64,000 nt of DNA from Alphaproteobacteria bacterium (lineage in GTDB: Bacteria; Pseudomonadota; Alphaproteobacteria; UBA2966), in assembly GCA_021296255.1 (NCBI GenBank), contig JAGWAU010000004.1:1-64000 (forward strand), in the 5' to 3' direction. A model generated the notes under the pieces. It was not told where the DNA came from and did no database searches. It was given only the letters and a program-made list of their open reading frames with translations. Both the position numbers and the translations under genes were made by a program. Shown piece after piece: positions 55,849-64,000 of this stretch. Within the stretch, counting starts at the first letter, position 1, and every line of letters starts with the position of its first letter.

Positions 55849-56886
55849 CTACACCTTCACCTTGCGGGCCGAAGATCTCCGCCGGGCGGTATTTTCGCCC
55901 CTCACTCGGCCTCGTGATCCAATCTGCCGGGCCTTCTTTACCATGACTTGAGCTTGGCGAATCGACGCAATATCGATCAAGCGACCGTCCAGCGACACGG
56001 CGGCACGACCATCACGCCGGGCGTCACGCATCGCCGACAGAATGCGCCGAGCCAGCGCCACCTCCTCCCTGGTGGGACTGAACAGTTCATTCGCAGGCTC
56101 GATTTGGCTCGGATGGATCGCCCATTTGCCCTCGCAACCGAGGGCAGCCGCGCGCAACGCCTGCGAGCGGAATCCTTCCGCGTCTTGGATGTTGCCGTAC
56201 GGCCCGTCGACGGGCCGCAATCCGTTCGCGCGTGCGGCGACGACCACACGCGAGAGCGGATAGTGCCAAACGTCGCCCCAGTGTCTCTCCCGCCGGTCCT
56301 TGTCATCCGGATCGGTGAGCGTATGATAGTTCGGATCCGGCCCCCCGATGTTGGTCGTCCGCGCACCCGTCGACGCCGCGTAGTCGGCAACCCCGAAGTG
56401 AAGGGACTCTGCGCGTTTGCTCGCCGCCGCGATCTCCTCCACGTTCCGCATCCCCAAAGCCGTCTCGACCAGCAACTCCAGGCCGATTCGTTTTTTCAAG
56501 CCCGTGGCCTGTTCTATCTGCGAAATCAGCATGTCGACGGCATAGACGTCCGACGCCGTTCCAACCTTTGGAATCATGATGAGATCGAGGTGCGCACCGG
56601 CTTTTTCCAGGATATTCACGACATCGCGATACATGTAAGGCGTGTCGAGACCGTTGATCCTCACCGACACCGTTCGGTCTTCCCAATCGAGATCGTTGAG
56701 GGCCGCGATCACGTTCTCGCGAGCTGCCATCTTGTCGTCCGGCGCCACCGAGTCTTCGAGATCGAGTAAAACGATATCCGCGGGACTGATCGCCGCGCGT
56801 TCCAGAAATCGTGTCGATATCCCGGGAACGGAAAGCTCCGAGCGATTCAATCGCGGCGTCGTCTCGTCGACGATGGTGAAGCTCAT
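55849..56886 (-). CDS. HpcH/HpaI family CoA ester lyase (malyl-CoA lyase-like)
   Basis: This 345-residue TIM-barrel enzyme resembles L-malyl-CoA / beta-methylmalyl-CoA lyases: the Mg ligands are in [13 protein letters not shown] and [12 protein letters not shown], and the segments [14 protein letters not shown] and [13 protein letters not shown] are family hallmarks. Such enzymes make glyoxylate plus acetyl- or propionyl-CoA. ATG 56886 has GAGAGG upstream. The C-terminal tail is basic and unrelated to the fold. Ethylmalonyl-CoA pathway partners are not in the window. Confidence 0.87.
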   Translation of the reverse strand: MSFTIVDETTPRLNRSELSVPGISTRFLERAAISPADIVLLDLEDSVAPDDKMAARENVIAALNDLDWEDRTVSVRINGLDTPYMYRDVVNILEKAGAHLDLIMIPKVGTASDVYAVDMLISQIEQATGLKKRIGLELLVETALGMRNVEEIAAASKRAESLHFGVADYAASTGARTTNIGGPDPNYHTLTDPDDKDRRERHWGDVWHYPLSRVVVAARANGLRPVDGPYGNIQDAEGFRSQALRAAALGCEGKWAIHPSQIEPANELFSPTREEVALARRILSAMRDARRDGRAAVSLDGRLIDIASIRQAQVMVKKARQIGSRGRVRGENTARRRSSARKVKV

Positions 56887-57021
56887 ATCGGCCTCTCGGA
56901 GGGGTCGCCCCGCGCGGATCCGGGTCCTTGGCGCCGTGGGCCGCACAACATGTCAATGGGTCGGAAGGCTGTCAACGGAAACGGACTCCGGCGCCGACGG
57001 ACGAACGCGCCACCAGCGGGC

Positions 57022-57930
57022 CTAAATACTCAACGGATGATGCTGCGTCACCATCTCCTTCAAACGCTCCTCAAGCACGTGGGTATAGATTTGGGTCGTC
57101 GAAATGTCCGCATGGCCCAGAATTTGCTGTACGGTCCTGAGGTCGGCACCGTGGGCCAAAAGGTGGCTCGCAAATGCGTGCCTGAGGACGTGCGGCGATA
57201 CCCTTGTCGGATCGATCCCCGAGTCGTAGGCAAGGTCCTTGATCATTTGAGCGAAACGCCGCTCCGAAAGATGACCGCGAGCACCCCGCGATGGGAACAG
57301 CCACGGCGAGTCCTCATCTCCCTTGAGAAAGTGCTGCCGCAAGGCGACGTAGCCGACGATCGCCTCTTTGGCGGACTCGCTCAGAGGAACGATCCGCTCC
57401 TTGTCGCCCTTACCTCGCACCATCAGTACACGAGAGTCCGATCTCGCAGCAGACAGGGGCAGGCTGACGAGTTCCGACACGCGGAGGCCCGTGGCGTAGA
57501 GGGTTTCCACCAGCGCCAGCAATCGCGCTCCATTGGGGCCCGTCGTCTCACGTGCCTTGTTCAGCAGCGACCCAACCTCGTTCTCCGAAAGCACTTTCGG
57601 TAACGGACGACTTCGCCGAGGCCCTTCGACAGCAATGCAGGGATCGTCCTCCCGCAGTCCCTCCGCATATAGAAAGCCGAAAAACTGCCTCAGGGCGGAA
57701 AGCCGGCGGCCCGCGGTCGATGCCGTCAGACCCCTGTCCGACATGAAGGCGAGGTAGTCCCGAACGAGGCCAGTGTCGGCGGAGACAATCGACGCGGCGC
57801 GCCCGTGTGCAAACCCGGCGAAATCCTCCAGGTCCCGCTGATAGTTACCGAGAGTCGCCAGCGCGGCACCCCGCTCCGCAGACATCATTTCGAGAAACAA
57901 CTCGATATGTCTATCAGTCAGATTTTTCAC
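57022..57930 (-). CDS. xerD: Tyrosine recombinase XerD
   Basis: XerD with XerC resolves chromosome dimers at dif, switched on by FtsK. The 302-residue protein has the N-terminal SAM-like domain (HIELFLEMMSAERGAA) and the catalytic residues: Arg in ATGLRVSEL, the beta-hairpin Lys in VRGKGDKERIVPL, HVLRHAFASHLL, LGHADISTTQIYTHV with the nucleophilic Tyr. GTG 57930 gives the usual length; an ATG at 57888 is an alternative. Housekeeping context argues against a phage integrase. Confidence 0.9.
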   Translation of the reverse strand: MKNLTDRHIELFLEMMSAERGAALATLGNYQRDLEDFAGFAHGRAASIVSADTGLVRDYLAFMSDRGLTASTAGRRLSALRQFFGFLYAEGLREDDPCIAVEGPRRSRPLPKVLSENEVGSLLNKARETTGPNGARLLALVETLYATGLRVSELVSLPLSAARSDSRVLMVRGKGDKERIVPLSESAKEAIVGYVALRQHFLKGDEDSPWLFPSRGARGHLSERRFAQMIKDLAYDSGIDPTRVSPHVLRHAFASHLLAHGADLRTVQQILGHADISTTQIYTHVLEERLKEMVTQHHPLSI

Positions 57931-57967
57931 CGACAGCCAACATGATCCGTGCCGCCCTCTCCCGCCG

Positions 57968-59794
57968 CTAAAGGCCCTTCGCGAGCGCCGATTCAAGCGC
58001 CAACTTCCTGGCATCCATTTCAAGACCAACGCCCGTCAGCGCGGACACGACTGCGTGCAAGGTCGTGGGATTGGCACCGGCGGGACCGACCTCACCAAGC
58101 GCGAGCAATGAAAGCAGAACCGTCTCGCCCACGCGATCGTTCGCGGACGCGATCTCTAACGCCTGCCGAAGTTGCACCGAAGGCAGATAGGCGGTGACGG
58201 TCAGAGACGATTGCAGCAATTCTCGCCACAAAGTCTCGGGAATGTCGTAACCGACCGCATCCATCAAGGTCAGAACCACTGCGGCCCGCTCGAAGGCATT
58301 ATCCCTCGACCGCGCCTGCTCTCCAACCCACCAGCTGGTGAGGGCATCGGCGTTCCACCCCAAGGAGCCATCGATATCCATGAGCTGGATGAGGGGCCAA
58401 AGATCCAGAATCGCAATGGCGGCATCGGGAGTTTCGTGAGAGGCGTTTTGGTACAGCATGTCGAACCAGCGACGCGCGGACGCCACATCCCCGGCAGCCA
58501 GCAAAGCTCGACCGATCTCCGACGCCGCCCACGCTAAGTCGGGTGACGGTTCGATAGAATTGCAGATATCTCGCATGACGCGCGCCGTCGTATTGAACCC
58601 GCCCGCGACACGCGCTCGCGATAGCGCGACGATGACGGCACGGGCCTTCGTTTGCGGGTCAGCCTCGATGGATGCGACCTGGTACAGCAGTGCATTGACT
58701 CGTGGTCCGGCCTCCTCAACGGCAAGCGTTTGCCACCCCAACCGATCTTCGGGCGTGACTTCGACGCTGGCGTACATCGCCGCCAGCGCATCGGGCGAAA
58801 GGGCACCAGCGGCTTCGGCACGCTCTGCCGCCAGGAGCCGCGTTGTCAACGGTGCATTTGGCGATGTCGCGATGGAGCGCAGTATGGCTGGTCGCGCACC
58901 CGGAACCGCATCGTCGGGGACATTGAGGCGGGCAGCCCGCAGCATCGCCAAATGCAGCGGCGACGGATCGATCAAACTGCTGGGCGCCGACTTCAATTCT
59001 CCCACGAGCGATGCCACCAGCTCAAAGAAGGCGTCATCTCCGTCTCCGCCCTCCTCCTGCAGCAAGGAAACACCGAGCTGAGCCGCGGCGCTTTCGCCGT
59101 TCAGTGCCTTGCAGAATGTAAGACCCTTAAGCCAATAGGGATCATCGTTATCCCGAAGCAAAGCCTCGATACTGGTGCACGCACCGGCGTGATTTCCCGA
59201 CAGCAACATGCTGTCGACTTCCGCGCGTGCGAGCGCCGTATCCTGGATTCGCGAAGAAGCCAAGCGCAGGAGGTTTCGAACGAGATCGGTTTGGCCGCTA
59301 GCGCTGAGGCGCTCTACTCGGAGTCCCAGCAAGCTCGGGGCTATGGGAGTGCCTGCCGGAACCCGCGCTTCGGAAAGCAGCAGGCGACGTGTCAGATCCT
59401 GCATCACCGGCGACAAGGTTTGGACCGGAAGACGCGGCATCAGCGCCTCGACGAAGGCGCGATCGCTCCCTGCCCACATGTCAGAACTGAACCCACCGTC
59501 CTCTTCCGTCAAAAGGCCGACAGAGGATGGATCGATGCTGGCGACTCTGCCGACCACGACATTTTCGCCCTGTTCAATGGATCGGGTCCTGGATGCAGGA
59601 TCGGCCCGCGCCGCCGGCTCGTCGACCTGACCCGTAGTAGGCGGCGCGCCTGGAACCGCGGAGTCCCGCTGCTGAACCTCGGGGACGGGTATCAACTTTA
59701 TAGGCGGTCCCACTTGCGCGTGAGCCGGCAAACCGAGCAGCGCGATCAGCAGCACGCCAAACGACGACCGGCACCGTGACGGGACAAGCGACAT
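57968..59794 (-). CDS. Large secreted protein of unknown function
   Basis: I do not recognise a named domain in this 608-residue protein. From ATG 59794 it starts with a signal peptide (FGVLLIALLGLPAHA). A Pro-rich segment follows, and the remainder is a long all-helical array with Ala/Leu-rich repeats, likely a solenoid (TPR or Sel1-like in style). Similar proteins are found beside xerD in related genomes, from memory. It probably works in the periplasm. Start at 59839 would put a charged stretch before the signal peptide. Confidence 0.8.
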   Translation of the reverse strand: MSLVPSRCRSSFGVLLIALLGLPAHAQVGPPIKLIPVPEVQQRDSAVPGAPPTTGQVDEPAARADPASRTRSIEQGENVVVGRVASIDPSSVGLLTEEDGGFSSDMWAGSDRAFVEALMPRLPVQTLSPVMQDLTRRLLLSEARVPAGTPIAPSLLGLRVERLSASGQTDLVRNLLRLASSRIQDTALARAEVDSMLLSGNHAGACTSIEALLRDNDDPYWLKGLTFCKALNGESAAAQLGVSLLQEEGGDGDDAFFELVASLVGELKSAPSSLIDPSPLHLAMLRAARLNVPDDAVPGARPAILRSIATSPNAPLTTRLLAAERAEAAGALSPDALAAMYASVEVTPEDRLGWQTLAVEEAGPRVNALLYQVASIEADPQTKARAVIVALSRARVAGGFNTTARVMRDICNSIEPSPDLAWAASEIGRALLAAGDVASARRWFDMLYQNASHETPDAAIAILDLWPLIQLMDIDGSLGWNADALTSWWVGEQARSRDNAFERAAVVLTLMDAVGYDIPETLWRELLQSSLTVTAYLPSVQLRQALEIASANDRVGETVLLSLLALGEVGPAGANPTTLHAVVSALTGVGLEMDARKLALESALAKGL

Positions 59795-59798
59795 TCGA

Positions 59799-59939
59799 TC
59801 AGCGGGGAAAACGCTCATCGGGCAAGATCTTTTCCACACGTTCCGACGGAGGAGGAATATCCCACATAGCGAGGAACAACGCTCCGCCAGCCACGGCCAG
59901 AAACATGATGATGGCTACGATATACGGCGCCTTGAACAT
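59799..59939 (-). CDS. Small membrane protein, 46 residues
   Basis: From ATG 59939 the product has one hydrophobic helix (IVAIIMFLAVAGGALFLAMW) and a charged C-terminal tail (DIPPPSERVEKILPDERFPR). The ending is of a type I have seen in small proteins at this place in Rhodospirillales, which supports it being a real gene. Its stop lies four bases before the secreted-protein start. No function is known. Confidence 0.7.
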   Translation of the reverse strand: MFKAPYIVAIIMFLAVAGGALFLAMWDIPPPSERVEKILPDERFPR

Positions 59940-60123
59940 CAAGCAGCAAAATCTCGAGGAGGCGCACCATGGGTCAGGACAGCCTCCGACCACGTATGCT
60001 AAAGTATGATTGTGGCGAAGTTGGGTCAGTTTATCGGCTCACGAATCGGGATTCAACGTCCCGAAATTGCTGCCGAAAATGGGTTGTCCGCTCAAACCAC
60101 AATGCCCCTTGGCAACTGATCCA

Positions 60124-60705
60124 ATGTCGATGTCCAGCAAAGCGGCGGCCTCAGCCGTTCTGGATCGCATGATCGTCCTCGTCGGACTGATGGGTGCGGG
60201 AAAAACCACCATAGGCCGCCGTCTGGCAGCTCAGCTAGAAGTTCCATTCGTTGACGCGGACGACGAGGTTGAACGGGCGGCCGGATGCTCCATCAAGGAC
60301 ATGTTTGAGGTCCACGGAGAGGCTGCATTCCGCGAGGGCGAAAAGCGGGTCATCGCGCGCTTGTTGGATGGACCGGCGGGTGTTCTGGCAACGGGTGGTG
60401 GCGCCTTCATGAACGAAGAGACACGCGAACGGATCAGAGAGAAAGGTATTTCGATCTGGCTGCGGGCAGATCTGGACGTCCTAGTGCGGCGATGCGCGCG
60501 GCGCGACGACCGGCCGCTTCTCAAAGACGGCGACACGCGCGAGACTCTGGAAAATCTGATGGGTCAGAGATATCCGTTGTACGGCGAGGCCAACATCATC
60601 GTGGATACCGGTGACAAGCCGCACCGAACGGTCGTCGACAAGATCCTGGATGAACTCTCGGCGGGCGGGTACTTATCGGCAAACCAATCGGATACTAACG
60701 ACTGA
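60124..60705 (+). CDS. aroK: Shikimate kinase
   Basis: AroK phosphorylates shikimate on the way to chorismate. The 193-residue product has Walker [16 protein letters not shown], the [11 protein letters not shown] segment, [12 protein letters not shown] and the GGGAFM motif with the RPLL lid. ATG 60124 is used; ATG 60130 is two codons later. aroB follows after 11 bases. Confidence 0.95.
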   Translation: MSMSSKAAASAVLDRMIVLVGLMGAGKTTIGRRLAAQLEVPFVDADDEVERAAGCSIKDMFEVHGEAAFREGEKRVIARLLDGPAGVLATGGGAFMNEETRERIREKGISIWLRADLDVLVRRCARRDDRPLLKDGDTRETLENLMGQRYPLYGEANIIVDTGDKPHRTVVDKILDELSAGGYLSANQSDTND

Positions 60706-60716
60706 CTGACGTATCG

Positions 60717-61847
60717 ATGCAAACCAGTCCGGATGTCGTCGAGGTTGCTCTCGGGGACCGCAGCTATCGCATTCATATCGGCGCAAACGTTCTGGAGATG
60801 GCGGGACAACTGCTGGCGCCCGTGCTCCGTCAAAAGCGCGTGGCGGTGGTGACCGACGAGAATGTGGCGGCCCGACATCTCCCGGCCTTCGTGGCTTCAC
60901 TCGACTCGTCGTCGATCTCGTACGAATCGATAACGCTTCCCGTGGGAGAGCATGTCAAAAGCTTCGAGCATCTCGAAACGCTGCTCGACCACCTTCTTGA
61001 ACTTGAGATCGAACGGGACGACGCGATCGTCGCGCTTGGCGGTGGCGTCATCGGTGATCTCACCGGATTTGCGGCGAGCATCTTACGGCGCGGTATCGAC
61101 GTCATCCAGGTACCCACCACCCTCCTCTCCCAAGTTGACAGTTCCGTCGGCGGGAAGACCGCGATCAACACCCGCTGGGGTAAGAATCTCATCGGCACGT
61201 TCCATCAGCCGAAGCTGGTTCTCGCGGATACCGCCGTGCTGGAGACCCTTCCGGAGCGTGATACGAGGGCAGGATACGCCGAAGTCGTAAAATACGGCCT
61301 GATCGATCAGCCCGATTTCTTTGCTTGGCTGGAGGCAAACGGCGCGCGCGTCATCTCGGGAGACGCCGAGGCGACACGCCATGCAGTGGTAACGAGCTGC
61401 CGGACCAAGGCACGAATCGTTTCAGCAGACGAACGGGATACCGACACCCGCGCTCTTTTGAATCTGGGACATACGTTCGCCCATGCCCTGGAAGCCGAAG
61501 TCGCCTACGAAGGCCGTCTATTGCATGGCGAGGCAGTTGCAATCGGAATGGTGAAGGCATTCGAATTGTCGTGTCGGCTAGGGTTCTGCGCCGTCCAGGA
61601 ACTCGCCCGGGTGCGTCGCCACATTGCGGATGCTGGCCTTCCCACGACCGTCGCGTCGATCCCCGGGTTTGACGACGTCCGCCCCGAGACACTGCTTGAG
61701 CACATGCGACAGGATAAGAAGGTGCGTGGCGGCGGACGGCTGACGTTCGTCCTCAGCGAAGGTATCGGACAGGCATTCGTCACATCCGATGTCGAGGAGG
61801 AAGCGGTGGTCGCAGTGCTCGGAGAGGGTCTGCCGGCGTCAGCATGA
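60717..61847 (+). CDS. aroB: 3-dehydroquinate synthase
   Basis: AroB makes 3-dehydroquinate from DAHP in a NAD- and metal-dependent reaction. The 376-residue protein has GGGVIGDLTGFAASI, QVPTTLLSQVDSSVGGKTAIN and the metal ligands in LNLGHTFAHALE and HGEAVAIGM. It forms an operon with aroK. The 105 bases after it hold no clear terminator. Confidence 0.95.
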   Translation: MQTSPDVVEVALGDRSYRIHIGANVLEMAGQLLAPVLRQKRVAVVTDENVAARHLPAFVASLDSSSISYESITLPVGEHVKSFEHLETLLDHLLELEIERDDAIVALGGGVIGDLTGFAASILRRGIDVIQVPTTLLSQVDSSVGGKTAINTRWGKNLIGTFHQPKLVLADTAVLETLPERDTRAGYAEVVKYGLIDQPDFFAWLEANGARVISGDAEATRHAVVTSCRTKARIVSADERDTDTRALLNLGHTFAHALEAEVAYEGRLLHGEAVAIGMVKAFELSCRLGFCAVQELARVRRHIADAGLPTTVASIPGFDDVRPETLLEHMRQDKKVRGGGRLTFVLSEGIGQAFVTSDVEEEAVVAVLGEGLPASA

Positions 61848-61952
61848 CACCCCGATGACAAACGAAATCTGGGACCCGTCCACGATACCTCGCGGCACGG
61901 CCTCTCTCTCTCCAGTTGATCTCTTCGCCGCTCCGCATACGGACCAACAAGC

Positions 61953-63236
61953 TTGGAATTAGCGCTCCTCTTTTCCCTAATTGCGATCGCAGGTTTGCTG
62001 GTGCTGTCGGCCCTGTTCTCGGGCTCGGAGACCGCCCTTACAGCATCGAACCGGGCCCGAATTCATCATCTGCTCCGCAAGGGGAACAAACGGGCACGCA
62101 CCGTGACAAGGTTGATGGAAACGCGGGAACATCTGATCGGCGCGATCCTGCTAGGCAATAATCTGGTGAACATTCTTGCCTCTGCTCTCGCGACGAGCAT
62201 TTTGATCGGATTTTTCGGAGACCTCGGCGTTGCGATCGCGACCGTGGTGATGACGACCCTCGTGCTGATCTTCTCGGAAATCCTCCCCAAAACCTATGCG
62301 CTATCCAATGCGGATCGGGTTGCACTCGGCGTGGCGCCGACCATCCAGGTCTTTGTCGCGTTGTTTTCGCCCATCACGCGCGCCTTGAACTTCGTCGTCA
62401 GCGCGACGCTGCGTTTGCTTGGCGCCGGCAGAGGATCTTCCAGGATCGCGACGGCGAGCGAGGAGATTCGCAGCACGATCGATTTGCACGCCCGGGAGGG
62501 AGAAGTCGTAAAGCACGAGAGGGACATGCTCGGCAGCATCCTAGATCTGACCGACGTCGAGGTCGACGAGGTCATGGTCCATCGTGGGAACATGTTCGCC
62601 GTCAATGTGGACGACGCCACGTCGAGCCTCGTCGAGCAGATCCTGTCGAGTCCCTACACACGCGTTCCCGTTTGGCGGAATGACCCGGACAACATCGTCG
62701 GTATCGTTCACGTCAAGGACTTGCTGAAGGCATTGCACAACCATCAAGGACCGCTGGACGATCTCGACGTGATGGCGGTGATCAACGAACCCTGGTTCGT
62801 TCCCGAAACCACGTCGCTTCGCCAACAGCTCAACGCATTTCGTCGACGTCGCGCCCATGTCGCTCTCGTGGTGGACGAGTACGGCACCCTGATGGGCCTC
62901 GTAACCCTGGAAGACATTCTGGAAGAGATCGTCGGCGATATCGCGGACGAGCACGACGTACCGGCACCGACGGTGCGGGCACTTGGCGACGGCTCCTACA
63001 TCGTCGAGGGTGGAACAACGATCCGCGACCTCAATCGTCTGTTCGACTGGAACTTGCCCGACGAAGAGGCGGCGACGGTGGCTGGACTCGTGATCTACAA
63101 CGCCCAAGTCATTCCGGAAGTCGGCCAGATATTCGCTTTTTACGACTTCAGGTTTGAAGTCCTACGGCGCCACAGGAACCGGATCGTATCTTTGCGCGTG
63201 ACACCGCCCACGAAGCAGCGGGCCGAAGCTTCGTGA
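61953..63236 (+). CDS. HlyC/CorC family protein (DUF21, CBS and CorC_HlyC domains)
   Basis: This 427-residue membrane protein has the CNNM/DUF21 domain (four hydrophobic segments, with SGSETALTASNRARI and FSEILPKTYA), a CBS pair (VEQILSSPYTRVPVWR; VDEYGTLMGLVTLEDILEEIVG) and a C-terminal CorC_HlyC domain. Relatives transport or sense Mg or Co. The only fitting start is TTG 61953 (LELALLFSLIAIAG). Confidence 0.87.
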   Translation: MELALLFSLIAIAGLLVLSALFSGSETALTASNRARIHHLLRKGNKRARTVTRLMETREHLIGAILLGNNLVNILASALATSILIGFFGDLGVAIATVVMTTLVLIFSEILPKTYALSNADRVALGVAPTIQVFVALFSPITRALNFVVSATLRLLGAGRGSSRIATASEEIRSTIDLHAREGEVVKHERDMLGSILDLTDVEVDEVMVHRGNMFAVNVDDATSSLVEQILSSPYTRVPVWRNDPDNIVGIVHVKDLLKALHNHQGPLDDLDVMAVINEPWFVPETTSLRQQLNAFRRRRAHVALVVDEYGTLMGLVTLEDILEEIVGDIADEHDVPAPTVRALGDGSYIVEGGTTIRDLNRLFDWNLPDEEAATVAGLVIYNAQVIPEVGQIFAFYDFRFEVLRRHRNRIVSLRVTPPTKQRAEAS

Positions 63237-63326
63237 TCCCATCTTCTTCCGTGTGCCGGGCAGCCGATTCGCTGTCTCCGCCCCCGTCGCGCTTTCGGAC
63301 GCAGCCGGAATGAACGACGGCCCCGC

Positions 63327-64000
63327 GTGAACCAGGACATCGTCGTACAGCTGATCCCGGTGCTCGCACCGGTGCTCATCGCCATCGCCATCGGCTATGC
63401 CTGGGCCAAGCTCGGCCGCGACTTCGACGTCCGATTCCTCGCCAACATGATCCACAACGTCGGCATGCCCTGCCTGATTTTCTCGACCTTGACCAAGGTC
63501 GACGTAGACCCCGAGGTCTTCGTCGATATGGCGTGGGCCTCGGTCGCTACCCACCTCGCGTTCCTCATCATCGGCGCGTTCGTGCTGCGCGCGGCGCGCT
63601 TGCCGCTCTCGGTTTACCTCAACGGCATGGTCTATCCGAATGCTGGGAACATCGGCCTGCCTCTGTGTCTGTTCGCCTTCGGCGAGCTCGGGCTGGCGCT
63701 GTCCACCGCTTGGTTCACCATCGATTCGGTCATGGTCGCGACCCTGGGCGTATGGGTAGCGTCGGGACGGTTCACCATGGGGGACTTGATGCGGGCGCCG
63801 CTCCTCTATGCCGCGCTCGGTGCGGTGATGTTTCTCGCGAGCGGGACCAAACCGCCGGTATGGCTCGCCAATACCACCGGCCTGATCGGCGGCTTGGCGA
63901 TCCCGCTGTTGCTCGTCATGCTCGGCGTATCGCTGGGAACACTGCGGGTAGCCAATCTCCGCCGCGCCTTTCTGCTCTCCCTGTTGAGATTGGGAATGGG
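63327..64000 (+). CDS. AEC family transporter (auxin efflux carrier type), N-terminal part
   Basis: The gene starts at GTG 63327 and runs off the window, giving 224 residues with no stop. There are six or seven hydrophobic helices (VLIAIAIGYAWAKLG; LAFLIIGAFVLRAA; AIPLLLVMLGVSLG) and the AEC motifs NxxxPCLIF-like (VGMPCLIF) and PNAGNIGLPL. Such permeases carry small organic acids such as malonate or malate. It is 91 bases after the CBS gene. Confidence 0.82.
   Translation, partial: MNQDIVVQLIPVLAPVLIAIAIGYAWAKLGRDFDVRFLANMIHNVGMPCLIFSTLTKVDVDPEVFVDMAWASVATHLAFLIIGAFVLRAARLPLSVYLNGMVYPNAGNIGLPLCLFAFGELGLALSTAWFTIDSVMVATLGVWVASGRFTMGDLMRAPLLYAALGAVMFLASGTKPPVWLANTTGLIGGLAIPLLLVMLGVSLGTLRVANLRRAFLLSLLRLGM

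Noticed and set aside
57022-57930. Phage or integrative-element integrase
   Set aside because: Motifs, length and the accA/aroK neighbourhood all fit the housekeeping XerD; no attachment repeats or phage genes are seen.

Overview
The window looks like a chromosomal segment of a high-GC alphaproteobacterium. The closest fit by gene order is the Rhodospirillales (ftsK-lolA; lysC/ispG/hisS/prfA/prmC/DUF4167/clpB; ubiG, DUF1178, nitrilase, grxC, comF; mutT-argJ/secA; aroK-aroB opposite xerD/accA). Genus and species cannot be read from the sequence. Most genes are densely packed housekeeping genes, with many stop/start overlaps. I saw no tRNA, rRNA, CRISPR array, prophage or replication origin.

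Layout. 1-4966 (+): the end of a DapC-like aminotransferase, ftsK (with an apparent frameshift in its membrane domain), lolA, a class-I glutamine-amidotransferase-like hydrolase and an unknown protein. 5078-8199 (-): an unusual pair, a stand-alone cyclic-nucleotide-binding protein and an 884-residue ABC exporter. The exporter's nucleotide-binding domain lacks the Walker A Lys and the Walker B Asp and carries a roughly 300-residue insertion built of repeated helical-subdomain modules. 8230-8885: a decayed IS5-family element. 9092-15853 (+): a glycan-type cluster with two COG4671-type glycosyltransferases (the first frameshifted), two GT4 glycosyltransferases, a histidine phosphatase, a polysaccharide-deacetylase-like protein and a small membrane protein. 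15853-21898 (+): a YejFABE-like peptide importer, joined to the glycan genes by overlapping stop and start codons.

21961-25922 (-): a membrane class III nucleotide cyclase, a SAM methyltransferase, an MBL-fold hydrolase and an OmpR-type response regulator. 26083-30262: ribA fused to a degenerate RibB domain, an acetyltransferase remnant, and the AmmeMemoRadiSam genes (amrS divergent from a fused Memo-AMMECR1 gene). 30526-31971: an M23 peptidase. 32002-44619 (-): clpB, DUF4167, prmC, prfA, hisS, ispG, rodZ, a nitronate-monooxygenase-like gene and lysC. 44787-50199: ubiG, an enoyl-CoA-hydratase-like gene, DUF1178, a nitrilase-family gene, grxC, comF and a methyltransferase. 50212-54824: mutT-argJ divergent from secA. 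54869-59939 (-): accA, a malyl-CoA-lyase-like gene, xerD, a large secreted protein and a 46-residue membrane protein. 60124-64000 (+): aroK, aroB, a CorC/HlyC-type CBS protein and the start of an AEC transporter.

Working together: PrmC methylates the release factor encoded next to it by prfA. AroK and AroB are both shikimate-pathway enzymes. The best candidate for something undescribed is the 5-25 kb region. It combines a pseudo-ATPase-like exporter with its cNMP-binding partner, a nucleotide cyclase and possible phosphodiesterase nearby, and a glycan operon read through into a peptide importer. The functional link between these parts is inference from gene order only.
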